A stretch of 10,122 nt of DNA from CAYSAA01 sp964428905 (GCA_964428905.1 CAYSAA010000014.1:1-10122); one strand, 5' to 3'. Positions 1-5,711 are shown, counted from the first letter of the stretch. Notes: a model not told the origin generated them from the letters alone. Translations and numbers: made by a program.

Positions 1-701
1 GAATACAGTATTTTTCTGGCATTAATCCAGAAAGCAGCAGCCTGTAAAACTAAATAAGTACCCAACAATAAAGAAAGATGTAATTTTACGGGAGGATCAA
101 TACTGAGTTTCCGATATTCAAATCGGATAGCTTTTTTAACAACGTAGACCATAAGAACAATCACCAAGATGAAACCTATGGCAAAGCTTAACCAGTTACG
201 AATATATTCTAAGAAGGGAAGGCTGAAGAGGTAAAATCCGATATCCTGACCAAAAATGGGATCATTCATACCAAAAGCAACCCTATTGAGATAGACCAGT
301 ATTTCCTGCCAGTTTGCCAACTCTGAAATACCCATTAATATAGATATAATTAAAGAAAATCCTATTACAAATCGTTTGCTGATTTGAAAACTCTGCAAAC
401 TTCTGTATAACTGCATTTCTGGTCGTTCACTCTCTTCTGCAGTGGTATCTAACTGAATCACTGGTGCATAACGACGGGCATAATTAAAATTGACAAAACT
501 GATAATAAAAAATAATACCGCAAAAAAAATACCTACCCAGAACTGGGTTAGTAGGATTTTCCAAAATACAGAAATATAATTGACTGAACTTAGCCAAAGC
601 ATAGGAATATAAAATCTACCAATAAAAGCAATGAGCAAAATGAGAAAAACAACCAACCCGACTATCAGTCCTCTAAATTTAAAATCTTTTAAACTATTCA
701 T
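1..701 (-). CDS. UPF0182 family membrane protein, N-terminal part (runs off window)
   Basis: An open frame of 233 codons begins with ATG at 701 and runs without a stop off the window edge. The start is preceded by a GAAAGGCGG ribosome binding site about 6 nt upstream. Three hydrophobic segments are visible, near residues 12-30, 43-62 and 117-129, followed by another near 178-195. A conserved-looking stretch around residues 143-162 (FGMNDPIFGQDIGFYLFSLP) matches my memory of the UPF0182/COG1615 family, which has an FG-x-x-DP-x-FG-x-D-x-G-F-Y-x-F-x-LP block at this point. Full family members are roughly 800-1000 residues, so only the membrane-embedded N-terminal portion is here; the large soluble domain is missing only because of the window edge. 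The function of the family is unknown. It has its own promoter at 767-795 and looks monocistronic at its 5' end. Confidence 0.85.
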   Translation of the reverse strand, partial: MNSLKDFKFRGLIVGLVVFLILLIAFIGRFYIPMLWLSSVNYISVFWKILLTQFWVGIFFAVLFFIISFVNFNYARRYAPVIQLDTTAEESERPEMQLYRSLQSFQISKRFVIGFSLIISILMGISELANWQEILVYLNRVAFGMNDPIFGQDIGFYLFSLPFLEYIRNWLSFAIGFILVIVLMVYVVKKAIRFEYRKLSIDPPVKLHLSLLLGTYLVLQAAAFWINARKILY

Positions 702-766
702 TGTAATCCGCCTTTCGTACCATAATATATATCCATTATCAATTTCTTTGTAATTACGGTGCTATC

Positions 767-795
767 ATTATAACATCAAAATACCAATAGTTAAA
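767..795 (-). promoter_or_regulatory. sigma-70 type promoter of the UPF0182 gene
   Basis: On the minus strand, TATAAT (772-767) is preceded by TG one base upstream, forming an extended -10 element (TGTTATAAT). A weak -35, TTTAAC (795-790), lies 17 nt upstream. The predicted transcript starts near 760, giving a leader of about 60 nt to the ATG at 701. A second possible pair, TTGACT-16 nt-TAAATA, lies further upstream in the same gap and is less convincing. Confidence 0.6.
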
Positions 796-924
796 ATCTT
801 TCTATACGGAGCTATTTAACCTATCTTAGTTCTTAGTCAAACCCTTGAAAGTGCTTACACTGCTTATGGTTTAAAAGCCTTTTTGTTGAAAATCTCTCGA
901 AGATGCGTATAAAAACAGAAGCTA

Positions 925-1896
925 TCAACTATTCTTAGCCCCTAAATCTGTATAACTGGGTATGCCAAACATTGTAGAAGCCTTAAGAATAGCCCGCTTG
1001 ACGGCTAGCGAAACAACTTGGGCAGAAAGAGAATTAAGCCGGTTAAGATCAGTTTCTATCTCCCCGGTTGCCAGAGAAAAAATAACATCTCCGTCATAAA
1101 GGGTATGGGAAGGTGAAATACATCTGGCAAAACCGTCATGGGCTGACATGGATAGACGTTTTGCCTCCGCTTTAGATAAATCGGCATTGGTGGCAACAAC
1201 ACCCAGGGTGGTATTTTGTAGGAAGGAACCTTTTTCACTAGAAATAAGATTGATTAATAACTGATTTGTATTAGCTAATTGATTGATTTCTTTTTTTAAT
1301 GTCCCTGCCAGAATTTCGCCGGTTTCCGGATTAATAATATCTCCGAATGCATTGACCACGACTAGTGCACCTACTACCAAATCATCTCTTTGAATACTGG
1401 CTGTGCCTAATCCACCTTTCATACATCGGGAAATACCGTAATATTTGCCGACTGTGGCTCCAGTACCGGCTCCGATACATCCTTCTTTTACGGCACGATT
1501 ATTGGCATTTAGGCAGGCCTGATAACCCATTTCCCGGTCAGGTCTTATGTCTGGATTTCCAATCATAAGATCAAAAATAACTGCACCTGAAACAATGGGA
1601 ACCCTCACATTGCCTGTATCAAATCCAATTCCCCTTTCCTCCAAAAAACACATCACACCGGCAGCACCATCTAACCCAAAAGCACTCCCACCTGCAAGAT
1701 AGATGGCATGAATTTTCTGGACCAGATTTACCGGATCCAATAAATCAGTTTCCCGGGTACCAGGCGCACCCCCTCGAACATCAACACCGGCAACCGCACC
1801 TTTTTCTACCATAACCACCGTACATCCGGTGCCTGCTTCAAAATCCTGAGCATGCCCTACTTGAATGCCGGAAACATCTGTAATGGAATGATTCAT
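925..1896 (-). CDS. P1-family peptidase (S58/DmpA-like aminopeptidase-esterase)
   Basis: The protein belongs to the DmpA/ornithine-acetyltransferase-fold hydrolases, which cleave themselves to expose an N-terminal Ser or Thr nucleophile and then act as aminopeptidases, amidases or esterases. Visible hallmarks, numbered from the GTG at 1902, are TDVSGIQVGH at 8-17, DVRGGAPGTRE at 41-51, LAGGSAFGLD at 69-78, GCIGAGTGATVGK at 141-153 and GVVATNADL at 234-242. Alignment by eye to DmpA (cleavage Gly249-Ser250, then ATDA) puts Asn230-Thr231 at the cleavage site, so Thr231 is the likely nucleophile. The open frame begins with GTG at 1902, but I prefer ATG at 1896: a GAGG ribosome binding site lies 5 nt before it and abuts the GTG. 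Length, about 323 aa, is normal for the family. There is no signal peptide, so it is probably cytoplasmic. The substrate cannot be told from sequence. A promoter candidate is at 1940-1968. Confidence 0.9.
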   Translation of the reverse strand: MNHSITDVSGIQVGHAQDFEAGTGCTVVMVEKGAVAGVDVRGGAPGTRETDLLDPVNLVQKIHAIYLAGGSAFGLDGAAGVMCFLEERGIGFDTGNVRVPIVSGAVIFDLMIGNPDIRPDREMGYQACLNANNRAVKEGCIGAGTGATVGKYYGISRCMKGGLGTASIQRDDLVVGALVVVNAFGDIINPETGEILAGTLKKEINQLANTNQLLINLISSEKGSFLQNTTLGVVATNADLSKAEAKRLSMSAHDGFARCISPSHTLYDGDVIFSLATGEIETDLNRLNSLSAQVVSLAVKRAILKASTMFGIPSYTDLGAKNS

Positions 1897-1939
1897 ATTC
1901 ACCTCAGTCTATCAAAGTATTTTTTCAGTTCTTGGCACC

Positions 1940-1968
1940 ATTGTAGCCTATCTAGACTTAAATTTCAC
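1940..1968 (-). promoter_or_regulatory. probable promoter of the P1 peptidase gene
   Basis: Minus strand: GTGAAA (1968-1963), a 17-nt spacer, then TACAAT (1945-1940). The -10 matches 5 of 6 consensus bases and the -35 matches 4 of 6. The start point would be near 1933, about 37 nt before the preferred ATG. The gene has no co-directional neighbour within 400 nt, so it needs a promoter here. Confidence 0.45.
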
Positions 1969-1986
1969 ATTTAACAATAAATATCG

Positions 1987-2008
1987 CACCCGCATAGCGG
2001 GTGGTTTT
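1987..2008 (+). terminator. GC-rich hairpin with short T-run
   Basis: CACCCGC (1987-1993) pairs with GCGGGTG (1997-2003) around an ATA loop, a perfect 7-bp stem, followed on the plus strand by GTTTT. It resembles an intrinsic terminator reading rightward, but no plus-strand gene precedes it. On the minus strand it lies just upstream of the peptidase promoter and has no T-run. It may be a mobile-element end rather than a terminator. Confidence 0.4.
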
Positions 2009-2188
2009 AAGAAGCCCCCAAAAGAAGCTTAAATTTTTATTAGCAAGTTTTTTCTATACTCTTCTTCACTTGACCTCTTATCTACCTTTTAAACAATTCT
2101 CTCCCAGAAACACTGCCTCTATTTAGGATTTCAGGTAAGAAATATTTCAGTTAGCTCATCTTTATCTTTGATGGTAAGACCCATTAAT

Positions 2189-2231
2189 TTAACCATTACC
2201 ACCTTCAAAGAAGGTGGTTTTTTATGGTTAA
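2189..2231. terminator. strong nested stem-loop, likely terminator (bidirectional)
   Basis: The inner stem ACCACCTTC (2198-2206) / GAAGGTGGT (2210-2218) is a perfect 9 bp with an AAA loop, followed on the plus strand by TTTTT. An outer stem TTAACCAT (2189-2196) / ATGGTTAA (2224-2231) is also perfect over 8 bp. The T-run favours plus-strand termination, although no plus-strand gene is visible. Read on the minus strand, the combined structure lies about 70-110 nt past the stop codon of the binding-protein gene and could end its transcript. Confidence 0.6.
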
Positions 2232-2235
2232 ATAA

Positions 2236-2269
2236 AATACTCACTTTTGTAGACATTAACTTGAGTATT
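2236..2269 (-). terminator. AT-rich stem-loop after the binding-protein gene
   Basis: Minus strand: AATACTCA (2269-2262) pairs with TGAGTATT (2243-2236) over 8 bp around an 18-nt loop, with TTATT following. It lies 33 nt after the stop at 2302. The stem is AT-rich and the loop long, so it is a weak terminator alone, but in tandem with the 2189-2231 structure it would make a plausible operon end. Confidence 0.35.
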
Positions 2270-2301
2270 ATGAAATATATTCTTATAGGAACTATCATTT
2301 T

Positions 2302-3486
2302 CTAATTTGTCTGGCAAACGAATTCCTTATGATTATCCCGAATGATAAACAGAAAAGCACCTTTTTCAGAAGGAATGCCATCGCTCATATCCCAGGTTTG
2401 TTGAATACCCTGAAAAGATTTCACATTCCGACAATAATCCCTGATTTTGATTCTTTCTTCAGTCAAACGTTCACCTTCCCCGGTTATACCGGTTTTCTCG
2501 ATAGCCTCCTTAATCATATAAACACAATCATAATAGATAGTAGATAAGGAACTTGGTTCCAATCCGCTATGTTCCTTTTTATAGTCATCCCGAAAAGATA
2601 TCCAGCGATCGTTCTGACTGTTGGGATCAATATAATTGTAGATATAGCAGCCGTTTAGATACTGTCCGGCAGTGGTATAAAGAGAGGTATCATCCGCACT
2701 ACTAAAAATAAGTATTTTAGATGGGTCATCCCATCCCTGTTTTTGTAAAGAGATAACAATTTTGGCTGCCTTTTCCGGATTACAGGTTACAATAAAACCG
2801 TCCGGTTCTTTTGATAACGCCTTGACAACCAGGGAATCAAACATAATGGCATCTTTGGGGACTTCCACTTCTGATACTTCCTTTACACCAGCAGATTGTA
2901 AACCTGCCGCATGAAATTCTGCCATTTGAGGCCAGACGGCCTGTTTTTCCGTAAATTGTACCACGTGTTCTAAGGACTCATGTAGTTCAGCCCAGGTTTT
3001 GGTAACCCCGGGAAGTACCTCCTCAGTAGGAGGAAACCAAGATATAGACCAGGGAAAATAATTCACAGTAATTTCATAACTGGTTGAAGCTAGCATACAA
3101 AACAAACCCCTATGGACTGCCAACGGCATGGCTGCCTGAATACATACTTCCGGGACCGGGCCCAATACCACCAGAGCATGGTCAACAATTTTGGCCATCT
3201 CGCTAATAGCCTTTTCCGGGGAGTCACCAGTATCATGCTCCAAAACAATGACCGGTTTTCCATTAATTCCACCACCATCATTAATTTCCTGAGCAGCTCT
3301 CTGGGCACTCCAGGACATATAGCTTCCGATACTGGCAATTGGACCAGTCAAAGTATTGAGAAAATCAATCTTCCAAGGTTTTTGTTCGTCCTGGGACGCA
3401 ATAACCGAAAAGGAAATCAGTGATACTAACAACAGCAGCAACATCATTTTTAAAAAAATAGCAAAAATTTTCCCGCTCCAATTCAT
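2302..3486 (-). CDS. Liv-type periplasmic substrate-binding protein, FMN-riboswitch-linked
   Basis: This is a solute-binding protein of the Peripla_BP_6 (LivK/amide-binding) family, which delivers ligand to Liv-type ABC permeases. The start is ATG at 3486: AGGA lies 8 nt before it, whereas for the upstream ATG at 3495 the same AGG touches the codon. From 3486 the product is 394 aa, normal for the family. Residues 1-30 form a signal peptide with a long Leu-rich core and a likely signal peptidase I site after VIA. There is no lipobox cysteine. The mature protein opens with the family pattern FLNTLTGPIASIGSYM, then AAQEINDGGGINGKPV, LEHDTGDSPEKA and a VVLGPVPE segment. The gene follows ribU by 51 nt with no good promoter between, so it should share the FMN riboswitch. 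The family is normally associated with amino acids, amides and urea; regulation here suggests a flavin-related ligand. Aromatic residues are frequent (for example YFPWSISWF), compatible with ring stacking but not proof. Confidence 0.85.
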   Translation of the reverse strand: MNWSGKIFAIFLKMMLLLLLVSLISFSVIASQDEQKPWKIDFLNTLTGPIASIGSYMSWSAQRAAQEINDGGGINGKPVIVLEHDTGDSPEKAISEMAKIVDHALVVLGPVPEVCIQAAMPLAVHRGLFCMLASTSYEITVNYFPWSISWFPPTEEVLPGVTKTWAELHESLEHVVQFTEKQAVWPQMAEFHAAGLQSAGVKEVSEVEVPKDAIMFDSLVVKALSKEPDGFIVTCNPEKAAKIVISLQKQGWDDPSKILIFSSADDTSLYTTAGQYLNGCYIYNYIDPNSQNDRWISFRDDYKKEHSGLEPSSLSTIYYDCVYMIKEAIEKTGITGEGERLTEERIKIRDYCRNVKSFQGIQQTWDMSDGIPSEKGAFLFIIRDNHKEFVCQTN

Positions 3487-3537
3487 ACAAATCATCCTTT
3501 CTCTATCTGACTTTTCATTCTACAACTATCAATATAT

Positions 3538-4083
3538 TTATCTTTCTATCATATCCTGTTTATTTAAAAAGAGTGAAATCTTTTTATAGACCAATAAGGT
3601 TAGTATACCACTAATGAATCCTTTTAATAGATTAAAGGGTATAATGGCCGGTAAAAGGAGTTGCAATACCATTGCTCTTCCCACACCCAGATATAAAGGA
3701 GTAATAATCAAGTTAGCCGGAATCATCACAGCAGTCATAACCAATACACCCAAAACCAAGCCAAGTATTGCCCCACTTCTATTATGTTTTTTCATATAAA
3801 TCCAGGAGGAAACCAGGACAAAAGCGCTGGTTGAAAGAAAATTCATTAGTGCTCCGTAAGGACCACCCTGTCCGGTAATCAAGGCAAAAAGGGTTGCATA
3901 GATCAGGGTCATCATCATTCCGGCTCGTGGACCAAACTTAAAAGCAGCAATCAGTAAAAAAACATGTCCTGGGTCATATAACAGAAATGGTGCCTGGGGT
4001 AAAATCGGAAAATGGATCAGGTACCCAGTAATTACCGATAAAGCAATAAAAATAGAATAATGACTAATATATCTAACGCTCAT
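3538..4083 (-). CDS. ribU: ECF transporter S component, riboflavin (RibU)
   Basis: This small integral membrane protein (181 aa, normal for S components of about 170-200 aa) binds riboflavin in the membrane and works with a shared EcfA-EcfA'-EcfT energising module. About six hydrophobic segments are visible. Motifs recalled from RibU are FLLYDPG at 33-39, AAFKFGPRAG at 46-55, IPANLIITPLY at 121-131 and PFNLLKG at 149-155. The start ATG at 4083 is preceded by a GAAAGGAAAG ribosome binding site. The upstream leader contains a full FMN riboswitch with a terminator, which independently supports the riboflavin assignment. No EcfA or EcfT gene lies in this window, so the energising module must be elsewhere if the protein acts in the usual way. 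The next gene downstream is the Liv-type binding protein, 51 nt away. Confidence 0.88.
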   Translation of the reverse strand: MSVRYISHYSIFIALSVITGYLIHFPILPQAPFLLYDPGHVFLLIAAFKFGPRAGMMMTLIYATLFALITGQGGPYGALMNFLSTSAFVLVSSWIYMKKHNRSGAILGLVLGVLVMTAVMIPANLIITPLYLGVGRAMVLQLLLPAIIPFNLLKGFISGILTLLVYKKISLFLNKQDMIER

Positions 4084-4138
4084 TTTTTCTTTCCTTTCTT
4101 TTTGCTGTTATTTTGCAACGCTGAGAGATTTTAGAAAT

Positions 4139-4167
4139 AAAAAAGCCCTCGAATTTTCTTCGGGGCT
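4139..4167 (-). terminator. riboswitch-controlled intrinsic terminator
   Basis: On the minus strand AGCCCCGAA (4167-4159) pairs with TTCGAGGGCT (4153-4144), with one bulged A and a GAAAA loop, followed by a T-run reaching 4139. It sits between the aptamer and the ribU ribosome binding site. Its 5' arm (GCCCCGAAGAA, 4166-4156) is perfectly complementary to 4350-4340 in the 5' strand of the aptamer, so terminator formation should depend on whether FMN holds that strand inside the aptamer. Confidence 0.88.
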
Positions 4168-4183
4168 ATGAGCTAAGATATTT

Positions 4184-4351
4184 CTTCTTCTTTCATCCAG
4201 ACTATAACTGTCGGCTCCGGATTTTAACCGGATCAACCAAAAATGGTTCGTGGGCTTTTCATTCCTGCTCTGTTGACTATCAGGAATTGAATTACCACCG
4301 ATCGGGAATTGGTAATCCATTTTGCAATTACCTCACCCTGCCCCGAAGAAG
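4184..4351 (-). promoter_or_regulatory. FMN riboswitch (RFN element), transcription-terminating OFF switch
   Basis: Read on the minus strand, the conserved RFN blocks appear in order: TCTTCGGGGCAGGGTGA (from 4350), AATTCCCGATCGGTGGTAAT (4310-4291), AAAGCCCACGA (from 4258), GATCCGG (from 4233), CCGGAGCCGACAGT (from 4220), and TATAGTCTGGATGAAAGAAGA (about 4206-4186). P1 is CTTCTTC (4351-4345) with GAAGAAG (4190-4184). P6 is formed by CCGG/CCGG around TTAAAAT. Variable helices include ATTCCTG/CAGGAAT (P4 region) and AACC/GGTT (P5 region). Unusually, loop 2 carries a 22-nt insertion (4332-4311) able to form its own GGTAAT/ATTACC hairpin. The predicted mode is that FMN binding stabilises the aptamer, frees the terminator 5' arm and stops transcription before ribU. 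The downstream binding-protein gene should be controlled in the same way. A short open frame lying across the element (4320-4108) is an artefact of the RNA sequence. Confidence 0.95.
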
Positions 4352-4367
4352 TTTAACATTCTTTTAA

Positions 4368-4396
4368 ATTATACAACCTTTAGTCAATAGTATCAA
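4368..4396 (-). promoter_or_regulatory. strong promoter of the riboswitch-ribU-binding protein transcript
   Basis: Minus strand: TTGATA (4396-4391), an exact 17-nt spacer, and a perfect TATAAT (4373-4368). The start point would be near 4361, 10 nt before the first base of the aptamer P1 stem, the spacing expected for a riboswitch leader. It begins 11 nt past the livM stop codon, so ribU and the binding protein form their own unit. No terminator is visible between livM and this promoter, so read-through from livGHM would also pass through the riboswitch. Confidence 0.82.
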
Positions 4397-4406
4397 ATTT
4401 TTTGGT

Positions 4407-5264
4407 TCATATTTTTTTAAAACGATTACTTAAGCTAAAAAGCTGTTTTCTGGTAATTAAACCCTCAGGACGAAAACAGATTATAGCAATCAATAATCCC
4501 CCATAGATAACCTGTTTCCACGCCACTAATATATCCGGTAATAAGATAGGAATCCCACCCAATAAAGGCGCTGCCAAAACAACCCCCCACATACAGGTAT
4601 GGCCTCCCACAAACAGTATGGCCATCAAAGTACCGATCATGCTAAAACCAAAAAAGTCAATTGTAAGACCACCAATGAGTAATGCGTATAAAACACCGGA
4701 TAAACCAGCCAGAATACCAGAAAATGAATGAAAAAATATACCGATTTTCTTACTTCGAATGCCCAGGGATACTGCTAATTTTTTATCATCAAATACTACA
4801 CTGGCTTTTAAAGCAACCTGGGAATTTTCCAGTGAAAATATAAGATACCCCGCAATGATCAATAAGAGATAGGTCCAAATAATCAGATGGGGAGGTGTAT
4901 TAATATTAAAAAAACCAATACTCCCTCCTACCCAATCCCAGTTTTCAATGACTGTTTTTACAATAAACATGGATGTTAACCCGACAATAACCACCGAAAA
5001 GCAAGGGGCATCAGCAATTAACAAGGAAATTCCATAACTGAGAATAAATCCTATGAACATACCGAGGGCTATCGTTATAAGAAAAGGCCAATTCCACTCA
5101 CGGGAAGCAATTCCAGCAAAATAAGCACATATTGCCATAATCGATATCGGTAAAAAATAGAGATGACCAACTCGATAGGGTAAATAAAAAGACCATCCCA
5201 TTAAAATATAAATAGCAGTAAATACTAAAAAATAATATAATAAAATCAATTTACTCGACTCCAT
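4407..5264 (-). CDS. livM: Liv-type ABC importer permease, LivM family, short at the N-terminus
   Basis: This is an inner-membrane permease of the BPD_transp_2 family, the second channel subunit of a HAAT importer. The coupling-helix region is clear: LAVSLGIRSKKIGIFFHSFSG and then LAGLSGVLYA, as in LivM (A-x-SLGI-x5-K-x2-AF-x2-S-x2-AG-x-AG). GGSIGFFNI near residues 112-120 also fits LivM. The C-terminus YGGLLIAIICFRPEGL is typical. At 285 aa it is shorter than usual (about 300-350). It starts directly at what is normally the second hydrophobic segment (ILMGWSFYLPYRVGHLYF aligns with the usual ALGLNLLLGYAGQLSLGHAAF region), so the first transmembrane segment seems to be missing. The ATG at 5264 has no recognisable ribosome binding site, and an in-frame TAA lies four codons upstream, so the frame cannot be extended. 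The 5' boundary lies against the repeat element at 5275-5711. It may be functional, weakly translated or damaged. Confidence 0.82.
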   Translation of the reverse strand: MESSKLILLYYFLVFTAIYILMGWSFYLPYRVGHLYFLPISIMAICAYFAGIASREWNWPFLITIALGMFIGFILSYGISLLIADAPCFSVVIVGLTSMFIVKTVIENWDWVGGSIGFFNINTPPHLIIWTYLLLIIAGYLIFSLENSQVALKASVVFDDKKLAVSLGIRSKKIGIFFHSFSGILAGLSGVLYALLIGGLTIDFFGFSMIGTLMAILFVGGHTCMWGVVLAAPLLGGIPILLPDILVAWKQVIYGGLLIAIICFRPEGLITRKQLFSLSNRFKKI

Positions 5265-5274
5265 TTGTTTAAAT

Positions 5275-5380
5275 TAGTATTGAGTATTGCGTATCGAGTA
5301 TCGAGTCTGAATACAGTAATAAGTGACAAGTAATGAGTAATAAAATAGTATACAGTATCGAGTATTTAGTATTGAGTTAA
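5275..5380 (+). repeat. left heptamer arrays (two sets of five units)
   Basis: Set one, 5275-5309: TAGTATT, GAGTATT, GCGTATC, GAGTATC, GAGTCTG in perfect 7-nt register. Set two, 5346-5380: TAGTATA, CAGTATC, GAGTATT, TAGTATT, GAGTTAA, again in register. They are separated by 36 nt that contain looser copies (for example GACAAGT, AATGAGT). Units share AGTAT with variable flanking bases. Confidence 0.85.
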
Positions 5381-5455
5381 AATACTAAATATGAAACCAA
5401 GAAAAAACTATAAAAATTAATTCAGTAATGAAATAAATTCACTATATCTTCTAAA

Positions 5456-5515
5456 TCATTCAGCTACAAACTTTATATCTTCTGGCCAGATTCTGAGGTC
5501 TTGAAAGTTTTGTAT
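5456..5515 (-). pseudogene. decayed start of a four-helix-bundle (S23/IVP-like) protein gene
   Basis: Minus-strand codons from 5515 read I-Q-N-FQDLRIW-PEDIKFVAE and then hit TGA at 5458-5456. The F-x-DL-x-x-W opening followed by an amphipathic helix is the N-terminal signature I recall from four-helix-bundle proteins of the 23S rRNA intervening-sequence type (TIGR02436-like), where it sits at residues 3-20. The first codon is ATA where ATG would be expected, and an AAAAAGG ribosome binding site-like sequence lies about 7 nt upstream of it, as if a start had been lost by one substitution. The remaining roughly 90 residues of such a protein are not recognisable. The match is short, so the assignment is tentative. 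Confidence 0.45.
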
Positions 5516-5621
5516 GCTGGTACCTTTTTCTCTACTTTTTCTGGCGTGATTTATCCTCTTATATTTTATTTATATTTATTGCTGCGCAAAATGTTATCTT
5601 TCATCCTGAATTGGTTTTATC

Positions 5622-5711
5622 TTTACTATATACTCGATACTGATTACGCGATACTGTTTTGCTTTCACATATTCCCGCAATATTTCACTAAATACTCACG
5701 ACTCAATACCA
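5622..5711 (-). repeat. right heptamer arrays, inverted relative to the left ones
   Basis: Minus-strand reading: CAGTATC, GCGTAAT, CAGTATC, GAGTATA, TAGTAAA at 5656-5622, and TGGTATT, GAGTCGT, GAGTATT, TAGTGAA at 5711-5684, both in 7-nt register. A 27-nt stretch separates the sets. The outermost set overlaps the 3' end of livH and supplies its last codons and stop. Confidence 0.85.

Larger units (their letters stand above)
1903..2301. other. intergenic region, hairpin-rich, no gene seen
   Basis: The gap lies between the binding-protein gene and the P1 peptidase. It contains the peptidase promoter, three stem-loops (1987-2003, 2189-2231, 2236-2269) and an AT-rich middle (about 2009-2188) without a credible open frame on either strand. 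The two GC-rich hairpins share the foot GGTGGTTTT on the plus strand, in the same orientation, about 210 nt apart. This is discussed as a possible element remnant. Confidence 0.6.
5275..5711. mobile_element. inverted heptamer-array element between livH and livM
   Basis: This 437-bp stretch is bounded by tandem degenerate heptamers (consensus near GAGTATT/CAGTATC). Two arrays read on the plus strand at the left (5275-5309, 5346-5380) and two read on the minus strand at the right (5622-5656, 5684-5711). The interior is AT-rich and holds a decayed fragment at 5456-5515 resembling the start of a four-helix-bundle protein. The stop codon of livH lies inside the right-hand array, and livM begins 11 nt beyond the left-hand array. 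Neighbouring Liv permease genes are usually close together, so a 431-nt gap filled by an inverted repeat looks like an insertion. I infer a mobile or expanding element; no target duplication could be defined by eye. Confidence 0.55.

Noticed and set aside
3112..3423. 103-codon plus-strand open frame antisense to the binding-protein gene
   Set aside because: It is a shadow frame of a clear family member on the other strand, with no start signal or similarity.
4108..4320. 70-codon minus-strand open frame upstream of ribU
   Set aside because: It lies entirely on the FMN aptamer and terminator; its apparent protein is a translation of conserved RNA blocks.
5275..5711. Possible CRISPR array
   Set aside because: The repeat unit is only 7 nt, degenerate, directly tandem without unique spacers, and inverted between sides; no cas genes are present.
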